Below, one piece after another: positions 25,182-36,311 of a stretch of DNA of 64,000 nucleotides. Position 1 is the stretch's first letter; each line of letters begins with the position of its first letter. The notes under the pieces were generated by a model. That model did no database searches, was not told where the DNA came from, and saw only the letters and a list, made by a program, of their open reading frames with translations. The position numbers were made by a program, and so were the translations under genes. Source of the stretch: Maratus speciosus (Eukaryota; Arthropoda; Arachnida; Araneae; Salticidae); contig OZ010796.1 in assembly GCA_963932465.1 (NCBI GenBank), positions 73,969,974-74,033,973 on the forward strand, in the 5' to 3' direction.

Positions 25182-26176
25182 TAAGGCTGTTCTCAAATCC
25201 AAAGGGGTAACTTTATGACATAAGTTTTAATTCATTTTTGTTCGGAAACGCATGAAACTGGTAGGTGTTGTTAATCAGAAACTATGAAATCGAAAGACGT
25301 TTTCAATTTTTTTTATAAACGTAATAGATCTTTCATAAAATACTGTCAAAGTTGATAGGATTTTGAATCCCATTAAATAGGCGTGAATACGATAATGTAA
25401 ATTGGGACTTGCCCTTTTCCAGGACACTTATCCATTCATGGCAAATCCACTTTTTTAGTGTTATCCAAATTGTATCAGTTGAAGATATTATTCACTTTTT
25501 TCACCTTTTATTTGGAGATGTAATTATATTCTCCAATGTATGACTTTCTATGCCTCCCTTAAGTAAAGAAATATTAGAGTATATTTGTATTATCAAATGA
25601 AGATGCAGTGACATTTTAAGTTATTTAAGTTCTAATAAGAGAGCCTTTTTCGTATGCTCTTTCTCAGTTAGCTACATTTTTTAGAATGAATAAAATGTTT
25701 ACATTATAAGGTATAGAATCATAACAAGAAAACAGTTTACTGTAGTTTGAGCCTAATTTAGCCACTCAAAAGGCATTATGTTCGTCACAGGATTTTCAAG
25801 GTTAAATACATTATTATTTAAAGAGATTTATGGCTAATTTGAAAAGTTATATTGTTTATGTAACTAAAGAAATTAGTTTATTTTTAGCGCATTTATTCAT
25901 CTTGATTTATGTCTATCAAAAGTTGACGTGTTGAACCGAATTTCCGGACGAAAGTGGAAAAACCCAGTCAGTGAAGAGAGAAAAAAGTCTTGTCACGTGA
26001 GCAAAATCGCTTATAACTCGATAGGTAATTTATTGGTCAAAAAATGGAAAACTCATTTCGATTCCAAATCTTTTCCTTATTCAGGCCTACTAATTTTATA
26101 TCTTTACGTACGTTTAAAAATCAGCTCGTTATTGTGTCAAACTTTCGCCTTGTTAAGCAGTAAACTTGAGCCTTAA
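25182..26176. mobile_element. TTAA-flanked family G, copy G6, with an insertion
   Basis: The left end CTAAGGCTGTTCTCAAATCC and the right end GAGCCTTAA are inverted. The interior matches G1 closely, for example CATAAGTTTTAATTCATTTT and GTTGAACCGAATTTCCG. It is split at AAAGTTG by about 563 bp (25355-25917). The flanking 8-mers CAAAGTTG and AAAAGTTG suggest a hAT-like insertion, but the ends (ATAGGATT and GTCTATC) are weak. Confidence 0.6.
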
Positions 26177-26565
26177 CAAACTCTGATTCAACAGATATGG
26201 CCGTCTACGTACTTTCATGAACGCTACAACGATGGATACCTATTTCACCTACTGCTCAAATATTCCTCGATATGCGGGGTGGTCATTTCGAACATCTTCT
26301 CATATGAATATCATGTCCATATTTCTGTTAAAACTTAATGGGGCGTCAAAACTCTTTGTTTCTAATATTCCCCCCCCCCACCCCCCCCAAAAAAATCATC
26401 ATCATCAAAGATATAGAACTCTTGAATCAATTTTATATACTTCAGCGAGGATTTCTCGTTCTGTACATTTTAGGCAGTCTTGATAGCCCTGTATATAGGG
26501 TAGTCCTGAACTCTACCGAAAAAATAAGAGGCATAATAGTGTATGCGTTAGAATACATTTTGCTG
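26177..26565. other. Unassigned spacer with a poly-C tract
   Basis: No bounded element. It holds a run of C with one A near 26371-26389, and AT-rich DNA. Confidence 0.45.
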
Positions 26566-27160
26566 TGGAACCAACGCCCCCTAGATTAGAGAAAGACGTG
26601 ACACGCTTTGTTGTGGCGTCACAAAACGCCGCACGAAGAAGGCAAAACAAAGAAAAATAAGCGGTCGAGTGCGAGTATTACTCGCGCACAGAGGCTTGCG
26701 CACAGTAGTAATATATGAATTAGTAAGTGTATTATTAAAAAAAAACCGTTGCTAAAAGAATACTAAGACTTTGTAAAAAACTATACAACGTAGGGTTGGG
26801 TATAGCTGTATATACTAGAAAAGTATAAACGGATATACCATGAAAGTTCAAAGAGATATCGGACCTAAATAATGTAAAATATAGCTATTCTGTATAACTC
26901 TTTTTTTTTTTTTTTATCCTAATCTGTTTAAAATGAACTTAATTCGGTGCTGACAATAACAGTAGTGTATATTTAAACTTCATTTGGCATTTCGTAAACC
27001 TAAATTCAGCATAGTAATAATCTTTTCTTTTTACAGTGTACCTAAAGCAAAATCCTTCTTCAAAATTTAAATTTAGTATTGTGCTTAGCGCTTCAAAAGG
27101 ACATCGCAAAGTTGCAACGCCGCTTTGGTCCATGCCGCGTTTTTCCATATAGGTTTTTAG

Positions 27161-27427
27161 TTAACCTTTAAAGACACAGTAGGCATATTGAAAGAGCCAC
27201 TCAATGCAAACTAGTCAAGAATCCCATAGTATTTATGTGATTAATTCTCATTAAATTAGTCTGTTTTTAACAATTTGACGTATATTGCATTTATACTGCT
27301 ACTGGGCATTGCATTACGCAAATATATCCTTAAAATTTGTTGTCTAGGCTTTAAAAGCCGATGGAGCATAGAGTACGCTGCCCCAGTCATTACGTAAGGA
27401 CAAACCGTCCGTGTCTTTAATGGTTAA
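27161..27427. mobile_element. 267-bp TTAA MITE, copy 4
   Basis: TTAACCTTTAAAGACACAG on the left is complemented by GTGTCTTTAATGGTTAA on the right, with TTAA at both ends. It is a shorter relative of the CCCTT-ended TTAA elements. Confidence 0.65.
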
Positions 27428-28004
27428 TATCTCGGCTAATTACCGACGATTTTTTATGAAATTCATGATCAACAATGTTTTTATACTTCTGCTACGATAG
27501 GTACCTCCAACCTGCTCAAAACGTTTGCTGAATACACGTAAATCGAAATTTGCGTGTAACGGAAAAATGCGATTTTCTCAAACTATGTGACCTAGGGTAA
27601 TCGCTATAATTTTCCTGCAAGGTTTAAAACGTCTACTACCTCTAATTTTTCCAGACTTTTAGTTTCAGTAGATTCGGAATTAGATGGGGGGTGGGGGGGG
27701 GGCATTTTTTGCATTATATTTTCGACCATATCTTTGAAAATATAATACCTAAAATTAAAAGAAATGTATTTTTGAGTTCAGCGTTACGAAAGCTTTCACA
27801 GAATACTGCACCCGATATACAAAGAAAAGATGTTTTTTTTTTTTTTTTCAAGTAACTTAATGAGCCCCTCTACGTTTTTCCTAAATATATTTATGAATAT
27901 TTATTAATCTGTAAATATGTGGGTCAATAGTCTTTATTACTTCCCCTTCCCCCAATTTGAACTTTCCACGTTCCATAATTTACAAGTAAAAGGGCTGTGA
28001 CAGA

Positions 28005-28075
28005 CTGACAGACAGACACAGGAGTGATCTTATAATGGTTCCGTTTTTACTTTTTAAGTACGGAACCCTAAAAAT
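28005..28075. repeat. Repeat tail with GGTTCCGT...ACGGAACC hairpin
   Basis: A GACAGACAGACACAGG run is followed by GGTTCCGTTTTTACTTTTTA and GTACGGAACCCTAAAA. The stem GGTTCCGT/ACGGAACC is perfect. Such tails recur in arthropod interspersed repeats. I cannot place its 5' end. Confidence 0.5.
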
Positions 28076-28200
28076 TGAACAACTTTCGGAACAACGTGCA
28101 AGTTATTAGAATTGCTTTTTTCTTTGTTTTCCCTGCTTTGTGTGACGTCACAATAGAGCGTGTCAAAGCTTTCTCCCTTAGCTAGGGTGCGTTGGTGGAA

Positions 28201-29414
28201 AACTCAGTCAGAACTTTCAGACTGTTTTATTGTCTACCAAATTCGTTTTCCTTAAGTTCAAGAATAATTGTGATGTTTTAATAAAATTTTCAACAAACTT
28301 ACATTGCTTTATGTTACATGGGATGGCATCGTGACAAAAGCCGGAAATGGCTACCATTTCGTGTTCGAAAATTGAAATGATGCTGCCTATTTCGAAATGT
28401 GATTGTCAATTTTTTTGTGATATTGACGGAATTATTATGAACATTCAGTACTTATCACGATGCCGTCCCATTTCGCATAAAGCAAGGTAATATAATTGCA
28501 AAATTCGTTGCAATATTTTCTTTATTATTAAAATTACTAACGAAATTTGGTCTTCTGTAAGATAGAACATCCTGTAATTTCAAGAAGGATTAGGTAGATT
28601 GCAATTCAGTGTTCCGTAGTAAAAGTTGTACAAGGGTCCAGTTTCATTATTTAGCATACAAAAAATTTTTTTTTTCGAATAACATTTTTTCTACTCAGTA
28701 ATTGGGTTTTTTAAACTACAGAAGCATCACAGAAAGATGCAAAAAGAGTCATTTTAAAATATTGAATTTCAAATGTTATTGAATTCAAAAATAAAGAATG
28801 ACACCATTGATTTAACATTAGTTTGTGAATGTCGTCATACGACTAGTGTACTCTTAAGGTAAGTTAGTACGTTGGCTCATAGCGGTAAGTTACTAAAATT
28901 TTTAATCCTTTCAATTTCTGCATTCCGATTTATTTGTCCATCCCTTCGGCAGTTTCTTGCATTATGGATCGCTATAGAAAATCCATGCATGGCTACTTTT
29001 ATAAGCGTCTCTGTATATTCGAATACGCAGGGAAGGATTAAAATCAGTTACCCATTCCAGATGGCTGTGGGATGCATTGTTTTACTGATCCGAATGAGGT
29101 TGAATTTTAAACTACAGATAACTCAAATGATTCGTATTCTTCCACACCGATTGCGGAATCTAATATTAACCTATGGGAAAATTTAATGAAGCGATTATTC
29201 ATTACCTCATACAATTGTCGAAATACGGTTTTCACCCTCTGAAAGTAGAAATTCGATGCCGACATAGTGCATTTTTACTTTCTTCTAGTATTGGATTCGT
29301 GAAAATTTTCGACGGATTTACGTGTTTTAGGGGTATGAGTTCCCGAAAAACATGTTTTTATTGTACAAAATATCTGTCCGTGATTCTGTTTGTCTATCTG
29401 TCCGTGACACAAAT
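28201..29414. other. Unassigned AT-rich spacer
   Basis: No bounded element or recognised coding region. Two overlapping ORFs (28872-29186 and 29173-29511) encode no known motif, and the second runs into the tandem repeat that follows. Confidence 0.5.
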
Positions 29415-29880
29415 TTTGTCGGCGCTCTATCTCAAGAACAAATGCACGGAATTTAATAAAAATTTATATTCAGTTAGTCCCTGGTATAAATTGGTGGTGA
29501 TTAGTTTTTGATGTAAATCTCCCTAGAGAGGGCTATGCTGCATTTTTCACGATTTCCGCAATAGCTCTATCTCGAGAACTAATGCACGGATTTTTATGAA
29601 ACTTCAGATTAAGTTAGACGGTGACACAAGTTGTTGTTGATTAGGTTTTGGTGGCTATTCTGATTTTTCATGATTTTCGCAATAGCTCAATTTCAAAACT
29701 AATGCACGGATTTTCATCAAACTTCACATTCAGTTAGACGTTCACATGTTGCTGATTAGGTTTTTTCGTGAAAAAATCATCCAACAGGTGGCTCTGCTAT
29801 GCTGCATTTTGCAGGATTTACATGATTTTAACGATAGTCCTATCACAAGAACTAATGCACGGAATTTCAAATCTATAGAA
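29415..29880 (+). repeat. Tandem repeat, four units of ~120-150 bp
   Basis: The phrase CTATCTCRAGAACTAATGCACGG recurs near 29420, 29561, 29681 and 29831, each followed by TTTCATnAAACTTCA-like sequence and TGTTGCTGATTAGG. The units are diverged. Its 5' part produces the C-terminal half of a spurious ORF. Confidence 0.7.
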
Positions 29881-29929
29881 TCCTCATGATGGGCATAGGT
29901 TGCCATTTAATTTTGGCCCTGTGATAGTA

Positions 29930-30085
29930 ACTAATATTCATGTCGAACATTTTGTAGGACAAATAACCTCTACATCCACATACTTTATATTCCAATATAT
30001 TTCAAAAGTAATTATTACTATTCGTCACGAATAATTTTGCAAGACAAATAACAGCTACATCCACATACTGTATGTCCTCTTCAAT
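29930..30085 (+). repeat. Two diverged units of the CCAATATACTTCAAAAGTAA satellite
   Basis: They share ACAAATAACnnCTACATCCACATACT and CCAATATATTTCAAAAGTAA with the array at 33448-35690. Confidence 0.65.
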
Positions 30086-30267
30086 CCTGAAGATAAACTA
30101 ACACTACGAATACACATGCATTGATTCTGCACAAACAGAAAGACACTCTAACATGACAGGAGCCCTTTATCTGAAATAGATATTTTACGGGGTTGTTGAT
30201 TTAGGTTCGCAAATACGAATCTAAAATGTCTAACACCCTTAAAATATCAATTTAATGATCAATAACC

Positions 30268-30905
30268 TAAATTCACACAGTACAAATGTAAGGCCTTTAA
30301 TTAGAAAAACGCTGCAAATCTTTATACACATTTCAGAACACTTATTTTGTCACCTTTTAGAACACTTTGAACCGCACCTTTTGGAACAGTTTTTAGAATA
30401 TTAAAGACGTGAATTACCACTTTTTCTAACTAATCGTAAACCAACAGAGAGAGAAAAATGTCCAAGCCGGTAATCGAACCCGGACCCCTGGAATAGCGCT
30501 CCAGTGCTCTACCATTAAGCCACGAGGACGATGCCCAGCTTGGTATCTCTCTCACTCACAGTAAACTACTGAAAAGTAGTTGAAAAATTAAAGTTTTTAG
30601 AATACTTCTGAGAACACTTTTTCAGCATACTTTCTAGAGCACTTTTTGAACACATTTTTGAACGTGTGATTTCACAAGTGTGCCCAAATGTATTCTCAGT
30701 GTGTTCTCAAATATGTTCCCAAGTTTAGATTTAACAAATATCCTGAGCAGAACATTTTTGATACACTTTCGGCACACTTTCGGAACACTTTCTTTATAGC
30801 GGAGCATATTCGGAACACATTTGGGTACACATTAAGGTATCTGGAACAATTTTTTTGAATCAAAGTGTTCCAAGTGTGTTCTAAATGTGTGCTGTGAATT
30901 TGCAG
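30268..30905. repeat. Region of reiterated GGAACACTTT motifs
   Basis: About a dozen copies of GAACAC(A/T)TT, or its complement, are scattered through 30330-30890. The edges AAATTCACACAGTAC (30265) and GTGCTGTGAATTTGC (near 30890) are roughly inverted, so this may be one decayed element. It contains the tRNA-like sequence at 30460-30529. Confidence 0.45.
30460..30529 (-). pseudogene. tRNA-derived sequence (tRNA pseudogene or SINE head)
   Basis: On the - strand there is a clear A box (TGGCTTAATGG), a 5-bp anticodon stem CTGGA/TCCAG with a 7-base loop, a B box (GGTTCGATTACC), and a T-rich stretch after the 3' end that could end pol III transcription. The acceptor stem GTCCTCG/CTTGGAC has two mismatches, and the base before the anticodon position is C instead of T. 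These defects argue against a working tRNA. A tRNA-derived SINE is the best guess. Confidence 0.55.
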
Positions 30906-30933
30906 TGAATGATCTATAAATCCTCAATTTTTT

Positions 30934-32160
30934 AGGTAGCTTTCATTACAAAAAGCTACCAATTGCAGCCGTTCGGAGGAAAAGGATTCCGAAAAATTTT
31001 GGTATATTTTCACCGATCATGACCCCCAGACCCCGTAACCACCCTCCGTTCAAAATTTATATATATATCTATATATCTGATCTTTGTCATACTGTAACTC
31101 TCGTATTTAGGAACCGATTTGGATAAAATTTCGTGAGTACATAGTACAAACCAATGTCTCGACCGAGTTCGTTGGCCAGCTTCATCCGCCATCTTGTTTC
31201 AAAATGGTGGCCATTTAAAAAATTTTTTTAAATTTAAAATTTAAAATGAGGCACAAAAAAATTAGACATTGAAAAAGATTTTTTTTCTTATGTGTTTGTG
31301 CTTGATACAAAGATTCTGGAGCATTTTTAGTTTCGTCTATATCTTAAAAAATGGCTGAGTTATATAGCACTTTGAATTTCTAGAATGGCTGGCATTTTGA
31401 AACGATCTGATTTTTGTCACGCGATAACACGCGTATTTATGAACCGATTAGGATGTGACAAGGCATGTGCATAGTACATAGCAATCTCTCGGCCGAGTTC
31501 GTTTGCTAACTTCATGCGCCATCTTGTTTTAAAATGGCGGCCATTTAAAATTAAAAAAAAAAAAAATTAATTTAAAATGAAGTACAAAAAAAAAAAAAAA
31601 ATTAGAAATTGAAAAAGATTTTTTTCTTATGTGTTTCAGCTTGTTACAAAGATTCCGGATTATTTTTTGTTTTGCTTTTATCTAAAAAAAAGCTGCGATA
31701 TAGCAGTTTGAATTTCGAATGTATGTGACATTTTTAAAAATCTGTTTTTTTGCCTGCAACAGCTCTCGCATATATTAACCGATTTAGATATGAGTGAGCA
31801 TGTGCACAGGAATTACTAAGGTCTCGACCAAGTTCATTGGTGAGCTTTGTTGCACCCATTATGTTGTTTTAAAATGGCGGGCTATCACCGATAATTCGGG
31901 TTAATATAATTATTAATATAATTCGGGATATCACTGAATTTGGCGACAAATATAAATCACTTTAATAAAAGCAGCTTTGATAACGCTGACTAATTTCGCG
32001 AAATTCTCATTCATATTCAATATTGACAAAAATTAGTATTTAATCTTCTATAATCGGGTTCCACTAATTTGAGCTCCGTGTGTTTGAATAATATAAGCCG
32101 GCTTTAAAAAAATAAGGAATATGAAAGCTACCTCTTCCTCCCGGCACTGGCCGGAAGGAC
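30934..32160 (+). mobile_element. Helentron-like element D, short copy
   Basis: It has the same 5' hairpin (AGGTAGCTTTCATTAC), the CCCCAGACCCCG block, a short TA run (31060-31078) and the 3' end GGCCGGAAGGAC as elements A and E. Only two to three internal units are present in its 1227 bp. T runs flank both ends. Confidence 0.75.
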
Positions 32161-32324
32161 TTTTTTTTATTGTAAAGCGTTTAAGATAAATTATCAAAAT
32201 TTCTTACTTTCTTGGACACACTGTCTAAAAGGCAAAACTCAGACGTAAATAACATTTATTTTATGAGGAAATTAGCATCAGTGCTGGGATTTGTTGGTTT
32301 TGATCCAGAGCAAACATTCAGCTA

Positions 32325-33361
32325 TAAAGGGTGTTCCAAAATTCGACTGACACATTAAGAGGGGAGGTAAGAGATTTCACCAAGAGGATGAAAACTTACT
32401 ATAGAACATGTGGTAGCAAACCACGTATTGAATCAAAAATACCGGATGTTCTGCTCTAATTCAATTTGTGTTGAAGCCAATAATTTTCAGAAAACGGAAG
32501 TGCATTACAAAAAAAAACGCCTAAGGGGGCTGGTCACTCAGCTTCCGATTTCCCCTCACTCGTGTAAAGTCTATGGACATTGGAGTTATTCGTCTATTTA
32601 AAATATCTCCTCGGGAAATTAAAATTTTTAACTTCTGTTTTTTGTGTACACTTCCTAAAAGATGTCTCTGTTTCTTAGTTCTCAAAGTATTTCTAAAGTA
32701 TAGACTTAATTTTATAGGAAGTTTTAAAATCTTTATCACAGTTCGCCCGCTTTTAACGCATAAAATATTAAATTCAGCATAGATTTTAGAAATAGTTTGA
32801 AAACTAAAGAAAAAAAGACACCCTTTAAGGAGAGCACACTGAAAAAAAGATGTTAAAAATATGAATTTCCCGAGATGATATTTTAAATAGACGAATGCAT
32901 CAAAAATCCATAGACTTAACATTATGGAGGAGAATTCCGAAGCTGGGTGACTAGCCCCTTAATAGACATTCTCACTTTGTTTTAAATGTGATAATATCGA
33001 AAAAAGTGGTAGAAGTTTCCATTTGCGCGCTAGCAGAGTAAGCACTGGACGCTCCCTATTTTGAACTGTGGCCAGTTCATACGGTATCATCGATTGGTTG
33101 AGAACCCTGTTTTTCCAGAACTTTTCATGATGTTATAACATTTCACACACATTAAGGTATGTATCGTTGCATTTTCATGGTAATGTTTTGATTTTTCTCA
33201 AAATTAGTACACTCAATGCAAGTTCAGTTAGGATGAAACACCGTATATGTGTGACTCAATACGTGGTTTTCGATCCCTTGTTCTATGGTCATTTTTCATC
33301 CTCTTGATGCCTTCTATCACCCGGCTTAATTTGTCGGTCGAATTTTGGAACACCTTGTATA
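32325..33361. mobile_element. 1-kb TIR element ending GGTGTTCCAAAATTCGAC
   Basis: The left AGGGTGTTCCAAAATTCGAC is complemented by GAATTTTGGAACACCTT on the right. Subterminal ATCCTCTTGATG and CATCAAGAGGATG-type blocks are also inverted. TA lies next to both ends. It contains the nested element at 32522-32962. A half copy lies at 6416-6802. Confidence 0.65.
32522..32962. mobile_element. TTAA-type MITE nested in the previous element
   Basis: AAGGGGGCTGGTCACTCAGC on the left pairs with GCTGGGTGACTAGCCCCTT on the right, followed by TTAA at 32959-32962 (the left copy is CTAA). The interior continues as a long palindrome, so ORFs on both strands here are shadows of it. Confidence 0.65.
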
Positions 33362-33418
33362 GAAGTAAAGTAACAATGTAAAAGAATCAAATACTTTAGT
33401 TTGTATGACTAAACAATA

Positions 33419-33440
33419 GAGGTCCACAATTGTGGACCTC
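33419..33440. other. 22-bp perfect palindrome
   Basis: GAGGTCCACAAT is followed by its exact complement ATTGTGGACCTC (sharing the central AT), with no loop. It lies between the TIR element and the satellite array. Confidence 0.8.
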
Positions 33441-33730
33441 AGAGCTGAAGAGGATATTCCAATATACTTCAAGAGTAACTACTGTTCCTTACGAATCATT
33501 TTATAAGAAAAATAACCTCTACCTCTTCTCCCCATACAGCATATTCCAATACACTTCAAACTGTTCCTCCTTCCAATATACTTCAAAAGTAACTACTGTT
33601 CCTTGCGAATAATGTTATAATTTAATAACCACTACATCCCCTCCCCATACTGCATATTCCAATATACTTCAAACTGTTCCTTGTTCCAATATACATCAAA
33701 AGTAACTACTGCTCTTTGCGAATAATTTTA

Positions 33731-35304
33731 TCTTATACTATAATACGAGCAATTTTATGTTGTGATTTAATGTGAATTTTATCTTAAAAACGGCTCTACC
33801 GATTTTGACTAAATTTTGCACTCTGCCGTTTTCGGACACGAAAAGACCATTGGGTTGGGTCACATATTCGAGAAAATTGGATTAGTGGGTCATAATGGGT
33901 CAGGGTCAGGCTAATTATATCTAAAAAATGGCTCAATCGATTTTGACTAAATTTTGTATCTAACCGTTTTCGGGTATCAGAAGACTATTCAGTTAGGTCA
34001 CATGTTCGAGAAATTTCAATTAGTGGATTATTTTTGGGTCACTCCGGGTCAAGACAATTTTATCTAAAAAAGGATCTAACGATTTTCACTAAATTCTATA
34101 TTCTACAGTTTTGGATTACAAGAAGATCATTGGGCTAAGTCACATGTTTGAGAAAATTCGATTAATGGGTAATTTTTGGGTCACTGTAGGTCAAGCTAAT
34201 TTTATCCAGAAAACAACTCAATCGATTTTGAATAAATTTTATATCCAACCGTTTTCGGGTACGAGAAGACTATTGGGCTTGGTCACATGCTCCAGAAATC
34301 CCAATTATTGGGTAATTTTTGGGTCACTGCTGGTCAAGCCAATTTTATCTAAAAACGGCTCTAATGATTTTCACTAAACTCTAACTTCTACAGTTTTGGA
34401 TTACGAGAAGACGATTGGGCTAAGTCACATGTTCGAGAAAATTCGATGGGTCATTTTTGGGTCTCTGTGGGTCAAGCTAATTTTTTCTAGAAAACGGTTC
34501 CGACGATTTTGATTAAATTTTGTATTGTATCGTTTTCGGGCTCGAGAAGGCCATTGGGCTAGGCCGCATGTTAAAGAAAATTTGATTAGTAGGCCATATT
34601 GGGTCACAATGGCTCAGGGTCAAGTTAATTGCATCTAAAAAACGGCTCAAAACATTTTGACAAAATTTTGTATTATACCGTTTCCGGGCATAAGACCATT
34701 GGGCTAGGTCGCGTGCTCAAAAAATTTCAATCAGTGGGTCATTTTGGGTCCTAATGGATCAGGATCAAGTTAACAGTACTTAAAAAACGGCTCAAACGAT
34801 TTTAACAAAACTTTGTATTGCACCGTTTCTGGGCACAAGAAAACCATTGGGATAGGTCTCATGCTCATGAAAATTCTATTAGTGGGTCATTTTGGGTCAT
34901 AATGGGTGAGGGTCAAGCTAACTGTATCTCAAAAATGTTCAAACTGTTTTGACAATTTTTTATTATACCGTTTCCCAGTACTTAAAGAACATTGGAATAG
35001 GTCACATGTTTGATAAATTTCGATTAGTAGGTCATTTTTGGATCAAAGTGGGTCAAGCTAATTTTACCTAGAAAATGACTAACGATTTTCACTAAATTTT
35101 ATATTCCATCGTTTTCAGCCTCAAGAAGAGCATTGGGTTAGCTCGCATGATCGAAAAAATTCGATTACTAGGTCATTTTGGGTCACTATGGCTCAGGGTC
35201 AAGCTAATTGTGTCTAAAACAGCAAGAATGATTCAGTGGGAATAATATATCGAGATAAACACAAAGTTAATTTTGACCGAGCTTAGCTCGGTCATTCCTG
35301 CTAG
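33731..35304 (+). mobile_element. Non-autonomous Helitron filled with a 143-bp minisatellite
   Basis: The 5' end is TCTTATACTATAATACGAGC, right after an A. The 3' end is the hairpin GACCGAGC-TTA-GCTCGGTC, then ATTCCTG and the terminal CTAG, right before a T. TC at the 5' end, a hairpin shortly before CTRR and insertion between A and T are the defining Helitron features. Removing 33731-35304 restores GAATAATTTTATAATTTAAT, exactly as in the intact satellite units on either side. The element has no Rep/helicase coding sequence. It is almost wholly made of ten tandem units. Confidence 0.92.
33783..35216 (+). repeat. Ten-unit ~143-bp minisatellite inside the Helitron
   Basis: Units begin near 33783, 33922, 34063, 34204, 34348, 34488, 34633, 34781, 34928 and 35070. 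Each has AAAACGGCTCnAnCGATTTTGA, ACCGTTTTCGGG, AAGACCATTGGG, TAGGTCACATG and TGGGTCAnnnTGGGTCA. The ORFs here are chance reading frames through the repeat. Confidence 0.9.
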
Positions 35305-36311
35305 TAATTTAATAACCGCTAATCCCCATCCCATACTGCATATTCCAATATACTTCAAACTGTTCCTTGTTCCAATATACTTCAAAAGTAACTACTGTTC
35401 CTTGCGAATAATTTTATAATTTAATAATACCTACATCCCCTCCCTATACTATCTATTCCAAGATACTTCAAAAGTAACCGCTGCTCCTTGCGAATAATTT
35501 TATAAAACAAATAACATCTACATCCATAGTGTATATTTCAATATATATGAAAAGTAATTAATGTTCATTGCGAATCATTTTGCAAGACAAAATACCGCTA
35601 CATCCACATGTTCTATATTTCAAAAGAAACCAATTTTCACTGCGAATCATTCTGTAAGACGAATAACCGCTACATCCACATGAAACAACGGAACTTGGTA
35701 ATACGGAAAATCCAACGCCACTCTCACTACATCATTCTTACCTCAGCATGATGACATTATTTGTGTTTGCCTTTTACGTCACCATGCTAACGTCATTGCT
35801 CCGATTATGCCAGTGGATAATCACTGCATGTGCCACATTTTTCTTTACTAAGTAGATGTCTTTTTTTAGAAGCAATATTGTTATCGCATTTTGTAAGAAA
35901 GAAAAACTACAACTATTATATCTCATTATTTTTCATGTATCGAGGCTCGCGAGTTAGAAAATAAAAGTGTTGGATAAGGCTGGATTTTTCACCCCCCCCG
36001 CCCCCCTCTTCTGATAGGGTAAAAAATTAACACTTTCCGACATAGTTGAAAAGTGTTTATGACTTCGGTTTGTCTGTCTGTCTGTGCTTTAATTCTCGTA
36101 AATAGAGTCGAATCGCCATGAAATGGATATATGTTATTGATATACTATGGCATGTTCGGTATTGAAATGAAGCTTGTAGCGGTTACAATTCCTTTACAGA
36201 GACATTCAAAAGAATTCCGTTACATGACGGCCTATGAGGAAAAATTGCTGTGATTTTTAATAATGTTTTACAATTTCAAACTCATTGAAATTTATATATA
36301 TCTCTGAAGTA

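Larger units (their letters stand above)
26571..28195. mobile_element. 1.6-kb TIR element with the 5-bp duplication TGGAA
   Basis: TGGAA directly precedes (26566-26570) and follows (28196-28200) the element. The ends are CCAACGCCCCCTAG and its near-complement CTAGGGTGCGTTGG. Subterminal GACACGC and GTCACA motifs also pair. The element is non-coding. It hosts the TTAA MITE at 27161-27427 and a hairpin repeat ending at 28075. The superfamily is not determined. Confidence 0.7.
33448..35690 (+). repeat. CCAATATACTTC satellite array (~115-bp units), interrupted
   Basis: About seven units carry ATATTCCAATATACTTCAAA, AGTAACTACTGTTCCTTGCG, and AATAATTTTATAATTTAATA followed by a CTACATCCCCTCCCCATAC block. 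Units at both edges are shorter and more diverged. One unit is split by the Helitron at 33731-35304; the intact neighbours at about 33600 and 35400 show the empty site. Confidence 0.85.

Noticed and set aside
28872..29511. Two overlapping ORFs of 104 and 112 residues
   Set aside because: No recognisable domain, and the second extends into a tandem repeat.
30460..30529. Functional tRNA gene
   Set aside because: Acceptor stem mismatches, a C at the position before the anticodon and the repeat-rich setting favour a tRNA-derived relic.
32521..32922. 133-residue ORF on the - strand
   Set aside because: It lies over a palindromic MITE; a matching ORF appears on the other strand, as expected for an inverted repeat.
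33448..35690. CRISPR-like array
   Set aside because: The units are adjacent diverged tandem repeats with no unique spacers, the repeats are far too long, and the DNA is animal.
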